NCBI RefSeq assembly: GCF_903815225.1
Contig: NZ_LR813084.1
Coordinates: 4,488,001 to 4,552,000, forward strand
Direction: 5' to 3'
Source of the DNA: Delftia tsuruhatensis
GTDB taxonomy: Bacteria > Pseudomonadota > Gammaproteobacteria > Burkholderiales > Burkholderiaceae_C
DNA: 64,000 nucleotides
Under the pieces are notes generated by a model. It saw only the letters and a list, made by a program, of their open reading frames with translations, was not told the origin of the DNA and did not search any database. This document shows positions 9,110 to 18,355 of this stretch, in pieces (position 1 is the stretch's first letter; the number at the start of each line of letters is the position of its first letter). The position numbers were made by a program, and so were the translations under genes.

Positions 9110-10087
9110 ATGCGAAGACGTTGCCCCACCATCTCGGAACTGAACGCTTTCATCGTTTCGGCGCGGCAACTGTCGTTCTCCAAAGCGGCAAAAGAGTTGT
9201 TCGTGACGCAAAGTGCAATCAGCAGGCATATCGCCGAGCTGGAAACCTACCTGGGGCACCCGCTTTTCATCCGATCGCGCAACGGCCTGGCATTGACCCA
9301 GATCGGTGAACATTTTCTCAAGCAGGTGCGGCCTGCCCTGCATGCGCTGGAAAGCGCCACGACACAGGTGATGTCCACCGCCAGGCACACGCACCTGCTC
9401 AACCTGTCCGTGGCCCCCACCTTCGCTGCCAACTGGCTGCTCAGCCGGCTGGCGGCGTTCAGGTTGCTCAATCCGGACATCTCCATCAACTTCGTGCGCT
9501 ATCACACGATAGACGCCATGGAAGCCGGCCCGGACCATGACGCCTCCATCCAGTACGGCTACGGAGACTGGGCCATTGCAGAGGCCACCTATCTTATTGG
9601 CAAGGAAACCAGTGTCGTATGCTCGCCTGAATACAGGAATCGCCTGGCGGTCAAGCATTTTCCGGATCTGAAACGATGCACGCTGCTACAGCACAATGAA
9701 ATCCCATCGGCCTGGGAGGACTGGTTTATCAACTATGCAGGCGAATACAAAGATGCCCGTATCGGGCCTGCCTTCAACCTTTTCACCCTGATCATTCAGG
9801 CAGCCGTTTCCGGTTTTGGTATTGCACTGGTCCCGTCCTGTCTGGTACAGGATAAATTGATGAGTGGGCAATTGATAGAGCCTTTCGAGCAGCGCTTCGA
9901 AAGTCCTCTCGGCTACTATCTTTGTGCACCCAACCATCGCAGCAATATGGACAGCTACCGGCGATTTGGCGAGTGGCTGCACCATGAGTGCTGCCACATC
10001 CCCTCGGCGCAGCACCCCACGCCAGAAGAGCCCACACAGACGCCACAGTGCCGCTATTGCAGACAGAGCGCGACCATCACGGCGTAG
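9110..10087 (+). CDS. LysR-family transcriptional regulator
   Basis: 325 residues. The N-terminal winged helix is canonical (FIVSARQLSFSKAAKELFVTQSAISRHIAELETYLG, residues about 14-49), followed by the linker and a type-2 periplasmic-binding-like effector domain. The FIRSRNGLALTQIGEHFL segment is typical of GcvA-like LysR proteins. It is divergently transcribed from the amidohydrolase-MFS-GAF operon across about 110 bp that contain a T-N11-A palindrome, so it most likely controls that operon. The C-terminal 30 residues are poorly conserved-looking and rich in Pro, Thr and Gln. Base composition is visibly less GC-rich than the neighbours. Confidence 0.9.
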   Translation: MRRRCPTISELNAFIVSARQLSFSKAAKELFVTQSAISRHIAELETYLGHPLFIRSRNGLALTQIGEHFLKQVRPALHALESATTQVMSTARHTHLLNLSVAPTFAANWLLSRLAAFRLLNPDISINFVRYHTIDAMEAGPDHDASIQYGYGDWAIAEATYLIGKETSVVCSPEYRNRLAVKHFPDLKRCTLLQHNEIPSAWEDWFINYAGEYKDARIGPAFNLFTLIIQAAVSGFGIALVPSCLVQDKLMSGQLIEPFEQRFESPLGYYLCAPNHRSNMDSYRRFGEWLHHECCHIPSAQHPTPEEPTQTPQCRYCRQSATITA

Positions 10088-10124
10088 GGCAGCGCATCGC
10101 CGCGTCGCCGGACTCGCAACGCGC

Positions 10125-10155
10125 GGTGCCGTGGTGCCGTGGTGCCGTGGTGCCG
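10125..10155. repeat. 8-bp tandem repeat (GGTGCCGT, 3.9 copies)
   Basis: Three exact copies of GGTGCCGT plus a 7-base partial copy lie head-to-tail between the lysR stop and the ars operator. The unit is not a multiple of 3 and is outside any supported gene. Confidence 0.8.
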
Positions 10156-10200
10156 GATCTGCACGGCAAAAGGCAGCCACGCCGGCGCCCTGCCTCCATC

Positions 10201-10226
10201 AATATTCAATATTTCAACATTTGTTG
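10201..10226. promoter_or_regulatory. ars promoter/operator region
   Basis: An unusually AT-rich stretch directly before arsR holds two AATATT palindromes (10201-10206 and 10208-10213) and the inverted repeat CAACA-TT-TGTTG (10215-10226), 12 bp before the ATG. ArsR proteins bind imperfect AT-rich dyads over the promoter, so this is the likely autoregulatory operator. The precise ArsR half-sites are inferred. Confidence 0.55.
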
Positions 10227-10238
10227 TATCATCGAAGA

Positions 10239-10562
10239 ATGCAAGAAGCCCAGGCCATCCGCTCCCTCTCCGCCCTCGCCCACGAAGCGCGCCTGCGCGT
10301 GTTCCGCGCCCTGGTCGTCGCCGGCCCCGAGGGGCTGACGCCCGGTACGCTGGCCGGGCAACTGGGCATTGCGCCCAATGCGCTGTCCTTCCACCTGAAG
10401 GAGCTGTCCCATGCCGAGCTGGTGAGCCAGGAACGCCAGGGTCGCAACGTGCTGTACCGGGCGGCCTTTCCCGCCATGAACGACCTGCTGGCCTACCTGA
10501 CCGAAAACTGCTGCCAGGGCGCGGCCTGCGCCACGACGGATGCAGCCTCCTGCAACTGCTGA
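10239..10562 (+). CDS. arsR: ArsR-family arsenic-responsive repressor
   Basis: 107 residues. A winged helix spans about residues 8-75 with the recognition region LGIAPNALSFHLKELSHAELVSQERQGRNVLYRA. The tail is Cys-rich (C91, C92, C97, C105 and C107). Known ArsR subgroups bind As(III) through C-terminal vicinal cysteines rather than the alpha-3 CVC box, and the latter is absent here, so this tail is the probable sensor. It starts the ars operon and would release the AT-rich operator when As(III) binds. Start chosen because it begins the conserved fold. Confidence 0.92.
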   Translation: MQEAQAIRSLSALAHEARLRVFRALVVAGPEGLTPGTLAGQLGIAPNALSFHLKELSHAELVSQERQGRNVLYRAAFPAMNDLLAYLTENCCQGAACATTDAASCNC

Positions 10563-10574
10563 ACGGAATCCACG

Positions 10575-11063
10575 ATGAAACGCTTCCATGTCCATATGCA
10601 CGTCGATGATCTGGCCAAGAACATCGCGTTCTATTCCCAACTGTTTGGCGCCGAGCCCGCCCGCGTGGAAAGCGACTACGCGAAATGGATGCTGGACGAG
10701 CCTCGGGTGAACTTCGCCATCTCGACGCGCGGCAAGAAAGCCGGCCTGGACCACCTGGGTCTTCAGGTGGATGAGGCCGAGGAATTGGACGCCCTCAAGG
10801 CCCGCGCCAGGGCTGCGGAGCTGGCGATGCTCGACGAAGGCACCACCACCTGCTGCTACGCGCGCAGCGACAAGCACTGGATCACCGACCCGCAGGGCAT
10901 TGCCTGGGAGCACTTTCATTCGCTGGAGAACATTCCCGTGTTCCACGAAGCCGCGACGGCAGCCGTCGAAGCCGGCGCCTGCTGTACGCCACCGGCACCG
11001 CGCCAGGCGGCTGCATCCGCCTGCTGCGCGCCCCGTCCCGCCTCCTCCAAGTCCTGCTGCTGA
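10575..11063 (+). CDS. arsI: ArsI/CadI-type dioxygenase (C-As lyase)
   Basis: 162-residue vicinal-oxygen-chelate protein. The ArsI hallmarks are all visible: the start MKRFHVHMHV gives H5, H60 occurs in KAGLDHLGLQV, E112 in GIAWEHFH (candidate Fe(II) ligands), and the vicinal pair C93-C94 in TTTCCYARSDKHW binds trivalent methylarsenical. ArsI cleaves the carbon-arsenic bond of methylarsenite to give As(III). The C-terminal 35 residues carry three more CC pairs, a tail common in this family. It is 12 bp after arsR and 6 bp before an arsC. A CadI-like cadmium role is the alternative name; the operon context favours arsenic. Confidence 0.88.
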   Translation: MKRFHVHMHVDDLAKNIAFYSQLFGAEPARVESDYAKWMLDEPRVNFAISTRGKKAGLDHLGLQVDEAEELDALKARARAAELAMLDEGTTTCCYARSDKHWITDPQGIAWEHFHSLENIPVFHEAATAAVEAGACCTPPAPRQAAASACCAPRPASSKSCC

Positions 11064-11069
11064 GCCACC

Positions 11070-11576
11070 ATGTCCGATTCCATCCTCCCCTTGAATGTCC
11101 TGTTCCTGTGCACCCACAATTCGGCGCGCAGCATCCTGGCCGAGGCTTTGCTCAACGATATGGGCAAGGGACGCTTCAAGGCGTACTCGGCCGGCAGCAG
11201 CCCCCGCGCGAACCAGCAACCCAATCCCTTGGGCTTGCAGGTTCTGCAACGTGCCGGCGTACCTGTGGAGGGCCTGCGCAGCAAGAGCTGGGACGAATTC
11301 GCGGCACCCGACGCGCCACAGATGGACCTGATCATCACCGTCTGCGACAACGCCGCCGGCGAGGTCTGCCCTATCTGGCCCGGCCACCCCGCCACCGCCC
11401 ATTGGGGCTACGCCGATCCCTCGGAAGGCGATGCGCCCGAAGAGGTCAAGCTCAAAGCCTTCCGCCAGACCCTGCACATGATGCGTCGTCGGCTGGAATT
11501 GCTGGTCAACCTGCCCGACGACAAGCTGGAAAAGGCAGGTCTACAGGGCACCGCACGCGATCTGGCCTCCCACTGA
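11070..11576 (+). CDS. arsC: Arsenate reductase, low-MW phosphatase (thioredoxin-linked) type
   Basis: 168 residues. The P-loop CX5R is C14-THNSA-R20 in VLFLCTHNSARS, the catalytic signature of LMW-phosphatase-fold arsenate reductases. Candidate resolving cysteines are C92 and C100 (ITVCDNAAGEVCPIWPG). It reduces As(V) to As(III) using a disulfide cascade and thioredoxin. It lies between arsI and arsB; a second, unrelated ArsC is encoded two genes later. Start supported by position 6 bp after arsI. Confidence 0.9.
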   Translation: MSDSILPLNVLFLCTHNSARSILAEALLNDMGKGRFKAYSAGSSPRANQQPNPLGLQVLQRAGVPVEGLRSKSWDEFAAPDAPQMDLIITVCDNAAGEVCPIWPGHPATAHWGYADPSEGDAPEEVKLKAFRQTLHMMRRRLELLVNLPDDKLEKAGLQGTARDLASH

Positions 11577-11633
11577 CCGCCCCGCCTTCGTCCACGAAGG
11601 TGCACTCTCTGCAACCCAAGTCCCCCCAGCACC

Positions 11634-12923
<1,290 letters not shown>

Positions 12924-12946
12924 ATCCCCCCTGCATGGACCCCGCC

Positions 12947-13378
12947 ATGAGCACCATCACCATCTACCACAACCCCGCCTGCGGCACCTCGCGCAACGTG
13001 CTGGCCCTGATCCGCAACAGCGGCGAGGAGCCCGCCGTCATCGAGTACCTCAAGACCCCGCCCGACCGCGCCACCCTGGAGCGACTGCTGGCCGACCTGG
13101 GCATGCCCGTGCGCGAGGTCCTGCGGCACAAGGGCACGCCGTATGACGCGCTGGGCCTGGGCGATCCGAAGTGGAGCGATGCCCAGCTGATCGACTTCAT
13201 GCTCCAGCACCCCATCCTCATCAACCGCCCCATCGTGGTGACGCCGCTGGGCACGCGCCTGTGCCGGCCGTCCGAGGCCGTGCTGGACATCCTGCCACGC
13301 CCCCAGCAAGGGGCTTTCTCCAAGGAAGACGGCGAAGCCGTCATCGACGCGAAAGGACGACGTGTTGCCAAGCACTGA
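12947..13378 (+). CDS. arsC: Arsenate reductase, glutaredoxin-linked type
   Basis: 143 residues from the ATG at 12947, which gives the family N-terminus ([17 protein letters not shown]); an ATG four codons upstream is possible. The E. coli R773 ArsC catalytic residues line up exactly: C12, R60, R94 (INRPIVVTP) and R107 (RLCRPSEAV). It reduces arsenate with glutathione and glutaredoxin. It is structurally unrelated to the LMW-type ArsC encoded at 11070. Its 3' end overlaps arsH by 17 bp. Confidence 0.93.
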   Translation: MSTITIYHNPACGTSRNVLALIRNSGEEPAVIEYLKTPPDRATLERLLADLGMPVREVLRHKGTPYDALGLGDPKWSDAQLIDFMLQHPILINRPIVVTPLGTRLCRPSEAVLDILPRPQQGAFSKEDGEAVIDAKGRRVAKH

Positions 13379-14081
13379 CTTGCCGAACCTGGGCCCGCAA
13401 TCGTTCGCCGTCCCCAGCCTGGCGCGGCTGCTGCCGCAGGCACGGGCCACGCACGCGCCCCGCATCCTGCTGCTGTACGGCTCGGTGCGCGAGCGCTCCT
13501 ACAGCCGGCTGCTGACCGAGGAAGCCGCGCGGCTGCTGCGCCACATGGGCGCCGAGCCCCGCATCTTCGACCCGCACGGCCTGCCCCTGCCCGACGCGGC
13601 GCCGGAGAGCCACCCCAAGGTCCGTGAGCTGCACGCGCTGGCGCAGTGGGCCGAAGGCATGGTCTGGACCTCGCCCGAGCGCCACGGCGCCATGACCAGC
13701 ATCCTCAAGGCCCAGATCGACTGGATTCCGCTTTCCGTCGGCGCCGTGCGCCCCACCCAGGGCAAGACCCTGGCCGTGATGCAGGTCTCGGGCGGCTCGC
13801 AGTCCTTCAACGCCGTCAACCAGATGCGCGTGCTGGGCCGCTGGATGCGCATGCTCACCATTCCCAACCAGTCGTCGGTGGCCAAGGCCTACCAGGAGTT
13901 CGACGAAGCCGGCCGCATGAAGCCCTCCCCCTACTACGAACGCGTGGTGGACGTGATGGAGGAACTGGTCAAGTTCACCCTGCTGACGCGCGACTGCGCC
14001 GACTATCTGGTGGACCGGTACAGCGAGCGTCGCGAGAGTGCCGAGGCGCTGTCGCGGCGGGTCGGCCAGGGCAGCATCTAG
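13362..14081 (+). CDS. arsH: ArsH NADPH-dependent FMN reductase / organoarsenical oxidase
   Basis: 239 residues from a GTG start preceded by AAAGGA and overlapping the arsC stop. The flavodoxin-like FMN site is [10 protein letters not shown] in [17 protein letters not shown]. The ArsH-typical [35 protein letters not shown] and [12 protein letters not shown] segments are present. ArsH oxidises trivalent methyl- and aromatic arsenicals to less toxic pentavalent forms. With arsI it gives the operon two separate answers to methylarsenite. Confidence 0.92.
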   Translation: MLPSTDLPNLGPQSFAVPSLARLLPQARATHAPRILLLYGSVRERSYSRLLTEEAARLLRHMGAEPRIFDPHGLPLPDAAPESHPKVRELHALAQWAEGMVWTSPERHGAMTSILKAQIDWIPLSVGAVRPTQGKTLAVMQVSGGSQSFNAVNQMRVLGRWMRMLTIPNQSSVAKAYQEFDEAGRMKPSPYYERVVDVMEELVKFTLLTRDCADYLVDRYSERRESAEALSRRVGQGSI

Positions 14082-14131
14082 CGCAGCAGCCGGCGGGCGC
14101 ATCGACGGCAGGCCTGTGCTCCAATGAATCC

Positions 14132-15325
14132 ATGCCGACCGAACCCAGCCTTGAAGACCTGCGCCGCTACGCGGTGGCACGCAGCCTGTTCACGCCGACC
14201 ACCCTGCCTGCGGCCATCCAGCGCCTGGGTTTCGTGCAGGCCGACCCCATCCGTGCCCCGGCGCGGGCACAGGACCTGACGCTGCGCCACCGTGTCAAGG
14301 ACTACCGCGCCGGCGACCTGGAGCGCCGCTACCCACGCCTGGCGATTGACGAGGACTGCCTGGTCAACTACGGCTTCCTGCCGCGCGAGCACCTGGCGCT
14401 GATGCATCCACGCCGGGCCAGAAAGGCCTGGGATGCCGAGACCGAGCGCAAGGCCACGGACGTGCTGGCCTTCGTGCGCGAACGCGGTGCGGTCCATCCC
14501 CGCGAGGTCGAACAGCATTTCGCGCACGGACGGGTGCAGAACTACTGGGGAGGGGCCAGCAACGCCAGCACGCAGTTGCTGGACGGCATGCACTACCGCG
14601 GCCTGCTGCGCGTGCAACGGCGCGACAGCGGCACGCGCGCCTACGAGGCGGTGACGCATCCGCCGACGGACGATGGCCCCGCCGCCAGCGCCCGGCGCGC
14701 GGCCGCCCTGATCGATCTGGTGGTACGCAAGTACGCGCCGCTGCCGGCCGCCAGCCTGACCTACCTGGTGCGGCTGCTAGCCTACGGCGCCCCCCATCTG
14801 GCCGAGCAGACCCAGGCCGCGCTGCGGCTGGCACGCGAGCACCTGGCCAGTTGCCGCATCGATGGCACCACCTGGTACTGGCCCTCCGACGAAAACCCGC
14901 GCTCGCGCCGCCACGCCATCGACGGCCGGCTGCGGCTGCTTGCCCCGTTCGACCCCGTGGTCTGGGACCGGCGCCGCTTCACGCTGCTCTGGGACTGGAC
15001 ATACCGGTTCGAGGCCTACACGCCCCCGGCCCAGCGCCAGTTCGGCTACTACGCGCTGCCCATGCTCTGGCAAGGCCATGTGATCGGCTGGGCCAACGTG
15101 ACCGCCCGCGAAGGCCGGCCGGAGCCTGCGTTCGGCTATGTCGCAGGTGCGGCGCCCCAGGACGCCGCCTTCCGCAATGCCCTCGATGAGGAAGTGATGC
15201 GCATGCAGCAGTTTCTCGTTCCGCGTCGAGACGGGACACTGCCTGCACCAGCGTGCCACGTCACCTGCCCCTCGGTGCCGGAAACTTCCCCCATGGCGCC
15301 AGCCCCGATCCCGCCTGGTCGATAA
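14132..15325 (+). CDS. YcaQ-family winged-helix protein (crosslink-repair DNA glycosylase-like)
   Basis: 397 residues. The N-terminus (YAVARSLFTPTTLPAAIQRLGFVQADPI) and the later LAPFDPVVWDRRRFTLLWDWTYRFEAYTPP match the HTH_42/YcaQ family, whose E. coli member unhooks interstrand crosslinks. The family QxQ-type active-site region is not clearly recognisable here. The last 14 codons lie inside the 276-bp direct repeat that borders the defence island, so this gene's 3' end is duplicated at about 31.52-31.59 kb in a diverged form. In an island-free relative it should be followed directly by mutS. Confidence 0.8.
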   Translation: MPTEPSLEDLRRYAVARSLFTPTTLPAAIQRLGFVQADPIRAPARAQDLTLRHRVKDYRAGDLERRYPRLAIDEDCLVNYGFLPREHLALMHPRRARKAWDAETERKATDVLAFVRERGAVHPREVEQHFAHGRVQNYWGGASNASTQLLDGMHYRGLLRVQRRDSGTRAYEAVTHPPTDDGPAASARRAAALIDLVVRKYAPLPAASLTYLVRLLAYGAPHLAEQTQAALRLAREHLASCRIDGTTWYWPSDENPRSRRHAIDGRLRLLAPFDPVVWDRRRFTLLWDWTYRFEAYTPPAQRQFGYYALPMLWQGHVIGWANVTAREGRPEPAFGYVAGAAPQDAAFRNALDEEVMRMQQFLVPRRDGTLPAPACHVTCPSVPETSPMAPAPIPPGR

Positions 15326-15557
15326 TGTGACCTTTGCCCGCCGCCGTGCCCTTGGCTGAATGCAAGCGTCCGGGGCGGCAGGCTCGACACAAGAACACCT
15401 GCGCCTTCCCGCGGCCTCGCGCCAGGGGCCAAGGCCTTGCCGGCGCCCGCAGCGCCGCCGCAAACCGTTGATTCCCAAGCCAATGAGCGACCTTTCGCAA
15501 AGCACCCAGCCCTCCCCGGCCCCTGATCTGTCGGCGCACACGCCGATGATGCAGCAG
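15282..15557 (+). repeat. 276-bp direct repeat, left copy (ycaQ 3' end to mutS codon 25)
   Basis: This stretch matches 31547-31822 with only three differences: 15307 (G versus A), 15542 and 15545 (G versus C). The last two are synonymous third positions in mutS codons (ACG CCG versus ACC CCC). The segment between 15308 and 15541 is identical over 234 bp. Immediately outside, similarity falls: the mutS frame diverges after 15557, and upstream of 15282 the two copies stay only loosely alike for about 27 bp. The two copies bound the defence island. Confidence 0.95.
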
Positions 15558-15566
15558 CACCATTGA
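15483..15566 (+). pseudogene. mutS: Truncated 5' copy of mutS (27 codons)
   Basis: The first 25 codons equal those of the intact mutS at 31748 ([20 protein letters not shown], then PMMQQ) and then run into HH-stop. The copy keeps the mutS leader and presumably its promoter, which now points into the island. Two synonymous differences show that it derives from a slightly different mutS allele. It is a remnant of integration, not a functional gene. Confidence 0.9.
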
Positions 15567-15716
15567 GTGACTTTTTTCTCATTTAGGGATAACGAGTTAC
15601 CGCATTGACGGCATGATTCAGTCCCCTCTTAGTCCCCTTTGGTGGCTACTCCTGACTTCAGCCGATAGTCTCGAGCCGAGTCAGTGGCCCGCAGCGGCCA
15701 ATGACCCGTGCGGTGC

Positions 15717-15745
15717 TTGACAAAAGCACACCGATCGGAGATATT
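15717..15745 (+). promoter_or_regulatory. Sigma-70-type promoter of the HTH/NTase pair
   Basis: TTGACA (15717-15722), a 17-bp spacer and GATATT (15740-15745) give a near-consensus promoter about 32 bp before the ATG at 15777. The rest of the 15567-15716 stretch holds no recognisable gene. The -10 hexamer lies inside one arm of the palindrome at 15736-15773. Confidence 0.65.
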
Positions 15746-15773
15746 CGCAATTCACGAATAGCGAATATCTCCG
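15736..15773. promoter_or_regulatory. Perfect 13-bp inverted-repeat operator
   Basis: CGGAGATATTCGC (15736-15748) and GCGAATATCTCCG (15761-15773) are exact reverse complements with a 12-bp spacer. The spacer ends in a third half-site CGAATA (15755-15760) that pairs with TATTCG. The dyad covers the -10 box and ends 3 bp before the start codon. This is what autorepression by the HTH protein of a toxin-antitoxin-like pair would look like. Confidence 0.7.
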
Positions 15774-15776
15774 CAA

Positions 15777-16325
15777 ATGGACCTCAAACCGCAAGACCTG
15801 CTTGTATTGCTGAAGGTGGCAGCCCACCCGCCCCAGCGATGGACGTACGTCGCGCTGGGTGATGCTCTGAGCATGAGCTCCTCCGAGGCTCATGCCAGCG
15901 TGAAGCGCGCCGTGGCATCAGGACTTGCCGTGGCGGCGTCCCGGGCCGAATGGTCGCCGATTCGGCCAAACCTGCTGGAGTTCATGTTGCACGGCGTGCG
16001 CTACATCTGGCCGGCCGCTGCCGGACCAGTAAAACGCGGCGTTCCAACTGCATTCGGTGCGGAACCGCTGGCCAGCCAGTTGACAGCCGCACCAGGCGAG
16101 GCGCCTGTATGGGCGCATCCCGAGGGCAAAGCAAAAGGGCCGACGCTTCCACCGCTTTATCGCACGGCTCCGCAAGCTGCTCTGGCCGATCCATCGCTGC
16201 ATCGCCTGCTGGCGTTGCTCGATGCCTTACGCATCGGTCGGGCTCGCGAGCGCGGGCTGGCCGCCAAACTACTGGAGGCCGAATTAATGCAAACACACAG
16301 TGAGGCGCCCGATGCGAGCAGATGA
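15777..16325 (+). CDS. HTH regulator/antitoxin-like partner of the nucleotidyltransferase
   Basis: 182 residues, no clear named family. The first 65 residues look like a MarR-like winged helix (QDLLVLLKVAAHPPQRW, then TYVALGDALSMSSSEAHASV and KRAVASGL). The middle is Pro/Ala-rich and the last 45 residues are helical (DPSLHRLLALLDALRIGRAR). It overlaps the start of an AbiEii-like nucleotidyltransferase by 14 bp and follows a promoter covered by a perfect dyad, so an autoregulating antitoxin, analogous to AbiEi, is the likely role. That is inference from layout. No strong ribosome site is visible because the dyad occupies the position. Confidence 0.55.
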   Translation: MDLKPQDLLVLLKVAAHPPQRWTYVALGDALSMSSSEAHASVKRAVASGLAVAASRAEWSPIRPNLLEFMLHGVRYIWPAAAGPVKRGVPTAFGAEPLASQLTAAPGEAPVWAHPEGKAKGPTLPPLYRTAPQAALADPSLHRLLALLDALRIGRARERGLAAKLLEAELMQTHSEAPDASR

Positions 16326-16998
16326 CCCGAATCTGCCACAACTGCGCCAGATCGCTGAGGCACTGGGCAACCTACGTGAACAGGTGGTGTTCGTCGGCGG
16401 GGCCGTCGCCGGCCTGCTGGTGACCGACCCTCTAGCCGACCCCGTGCGTGCCACCCGCGACGTCGATGCAGTGGTGAACGCCAGCCGAACCATGTTCTAC
16501 CGGATAGAGGAAGCGGTGGCGCAGCGCGGCTTTGCCCGCGACGTGACCAGCGAAGTGATCTGCCGCTGGGTGCATAAGGACTCTGGCATGTTGTTGGACC
16601 TAATGCCAGTGGAGCCGGAGGTGCTCGGGTTCTCAAACCGCTGGTACCCGTATGCGGTCGAAACCGCCGAGCCTACGGACTTGGGAACTGGCATCACTAT
16701 TCGGCTAGTCAGCGCAGTAGGCTTCGTGGCCACAAAGCTGGAAGCCTTCGCCGGCCGTGGGGGTGGCGACTACTTGAGCAGCCACGATATCGAAGACGTG
16801 CTTAACATCGTCGACGGGCGCGAGGAGTTGGCAAACGAGTTGTCTACGGCCCCTGCCGAGATCCAGCATGCCGTAGGTGATGCTTTCAACGGACTCCTGT
16901 CAGATCCGAACTTTGCGAACGTTCTGCCAGGCATGCTTGCTGAGCCAGAACGGGCTGATCTGGTTACGCAGCGCATCAAGGCTATGTGTCGGCGATGA
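16312..16998 (+). CDS. AbiEii-like nucleotidyltransferase
   Basis: 228 residues from ATG 16312 (GAGG 7 nt upstream); a GTG four codons earlier is also open. The nucleotidyltransferase core reads VVFVGGAVAGLL, then ATRDVDAVV, that is, the GG(A/S) motif followed by DxD, as in AbiEii/AbiGii toxins. RLVSAVGFVATKLEAFAGRG, then GGDYLSSHDIEDVLNIVDGR, supplies the K and HDxxD segments conserved in that group. AbiEii-type enzymes act as type IV toxins or abortive-infection effectors by transferring nucleotides to target molecules. The pairing with an upstream HTH gene fits. Its relation to the neighbouring BREX operon is unknown. Confidence 0.75.
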   Translation: MRADDPNLPQLRQIAEALGNLREQVVFVGGAVAGLLVTDPLADPVRATRDVDAVVNASRTMFYRIEEAVAQRGFARDVTSEVICRWVHKDSGMLLDLMPVEPEVLGFSNRWYPYAVETAEPTDLGTGITIRLVSAVGFVATKLEAFAGRGGGDYLSSHDIEDVLNIVDGREELANELSTAPAEIQHAVGDAFNGLLSDPNFANVLPGMLAEPERADLVTQRIKAMCRR

Positions 16999-17051
16999 GG
17001 ACTGATCAGCACTCAAAGCACGTGGCACCTAGCAACACACGGCTGTGATAC

Positions 17052-17063
17052 GTTCTCCAGAAC
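17052..17063. promoter_or_regulatory. Palindrome before brxE (GTTCT-CC-AGAAC)
   Basis: A 5-bp inverted repeat with 2-bp centre ends 9 bp before the brxE start, in the only gap (75 bp) between the HTH/NTase pair and the BREX operon. It could be an operator of the BREX operon. No matching regulator gene such as brxR is evident in the island other than the HTH protein at 15777. Confidence 0.3.
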
Positions 17064-17072
17064 ATTAGAAAA

Positions 17073-17570
17073 ATGATCCGAACTTTCCAATCTGCGGCAG
17101 AGACTCGAGTCCTCGTCGGATACCTGACTGAACAGCAGGCCGCCTGGTTCTCCAGCCAGTTTTTTGGGCCACGCGCATCAGCATTCCTCGCGCCCGTTTT
17201 CGCACGCACCGGGTTTCAGGCTCAGTGCAATGGCGCCACGGCCGCGGCCGCACACCTCCACGATGAGGCCATCGGCGTTGGCCGAACGCATCACCTTTTT
17301 CGTCTTCCTGAAGTGCTCGAGCAGGGCGTGGCAGCAGCAATGGCCGACGCCCAGTTCGTCGAGCAGCTTCGTCAGCACTTGACATCGTGCGAGGTGGCAC
17401 TGGCGCGCCTTGAAACTCTTGCTGTGCCGTGCACTGCAACCGAAGGCGCACAAGTGATGTCGGGCGACTTCTACGATGAAGTCGAAGCGTTGTTGCGATC
17501 ACTCGCGGGCGTGTATGTCGACGCGTTTCGCCGGGGCATTAAGGCGTTTCCATTCGTGCGGGAGGGCTAG
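17073..17570 (+). CDS. brxE: BrxE-family protein
   Basis: 165 residues. Recognised from the pattern AAHLHDEAIGVGRTHHLFRLPEVLEQ, preceded by FLAPVFARTGFQAQCNG and ending with YVDAFRRGIKAFPFVREG, which I recall as typical of the BrxE family known from type-6 BREX loci. The biochemical role is not established. Its stop shares one base with the GTG of brxA (TAGTG), so it is part of the same transcript. The assignment rests on remembered family pattern plus position. The alternative is an unclassified small BREX accessory. Confidence 0.65.
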   Translation: MIRTFQSAAETRVLVGYLTEQQAAWFSSQFFGPRASAFLAPVFARTGFQAQCNGATAAAAHLHDEAIGVGRTHHLFRLPEVLEQGVAAAMADAQFVEQLRQHLTSCEVALARLETLAVPCTATEGAQVMSGDFYDEVEALLRSLAGVYVDAFRRGIKAFPFVREG

Positions 17571-18355
17571 TGGTCCCACCTCACTTTTATACAACCCAGC
17601 TGCAAGCCGGTGCAGGCTTGGTCGAAGAGACCCGCCTGCTACTGTCACTTCATGAACCAGGAATGGAGCCGCAGGCATTGCTGGCCAAAGCACTTGAGTC
17701 TGGCCTCTTCTCGCGTGTCACAGCCCGCCGGCTTCGCAATGTGGTCATTGAGTGCTTCGCTCCGCGCTATCTGCGCGAACCCGACGCTGCACAACTGTTG
17801 AAACGACTTGCAGAGCACCTCAGCCGCTCTGAGCTTCTGCAGTTGCTGTTGCTTTACACCGCTCGCGCGAACTTGATCCTGAGGGACTTTCTGACGCACC
17901 TCTACTGGCCGAGATACGCATCTGGTCGCGACGGCCTGACGTCGGAAGACACAAAGGAGTTTGTGCTCGCTGGTATCCGCGCTGGCCAAACTCGAAAGCC
18001 TTGGTCAGACAGCACCATCCGCCGGATGTGCAACTACCTGCTCAGTTGCTGCGCCGACTACGAGCTGCTGACCAAGAACATCCGCGGCCCGCGAAAGATC
18101 CAGGCGCTTCGTGTTCAAGACCGCGTCGCGGCCTACCTGGCCTACGACCTCAAGTTCCAGGGCCTGGCCGATAACCAGATCGTCGCGCATGAAGACTGGC
18201 TGCTGCTCGGCCTTCAGCCCAACGATGTGCGCGACGTCTTCAAGCGGCTCTCGCTGCAGGGCTACCTGATCCTTCAGGCCGCCGGCGATGTGGTGCACAT
18301 CGGCTGGACCTACAAAACCAAAGGGGAGTTGATCGATGTCCTCGCTCGATCATGA
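17570..18355 (+). CDS. brxA: BrxA (DUF1819) BREX protein
   Basis: 261 residues from GTG 17570, with GGAGGG 6-7 nt upstream. Composition and segments such as LVEETRLLLSLHEPG, SRVTARRLRNVVIECFAPRYL and ILRDFLTHLYWPRYASGRDGL match the DUF1819 family, a small helical DNA-binding component found first in type-1 BREX operons. Its 3' end overlaps brxB by 20 bp. Known BrxA structures are NusB-like. The exact step in phage exclusion is not known. Confidence 0.9.
   Translation: MVPPHFYTTQLQAGAGLVEETRLLLSLHEPGMEPQALLAKALESGLFSRVTARRLRNVVIECFAPRYLREPDAAQLLKRLAEHLSRSELLQLLLLYTARANLILRDFLTHLYWPRYASGRDGLTSEDTKEFVLAGIRAGQTRKPWSDSTIRRMCNYLLSCCADYELLTKNIRGPRKIQALRVQDRVAAYLAYDLKFQGLADNQIVAHEDWLLLGLQPNDVRDVFKRLSLQGYLILQAAGDVVHIGWTYKTKGELIDVLARS

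Noticed and set aside
9924..10238. ArsR extended upstream to 9924
   Set aside because: The extension overlaps lysR and the ars operator; the ArsR fold starts at 10239.
15360..15566. 68-codon frame at the left repeat and its upstream extension at mutS (31625)
   Set aside because: Upstream part is mutS leader. MutS proteins start at or near MSDLSQ, and the extension has Pro/Arg-rich non-conserved sequence.
17018..17040. Possible sigma-54 promoter (TGGCAC) before brxE
   Set aside because: The -12 element TTGC is not present at the required spacing.
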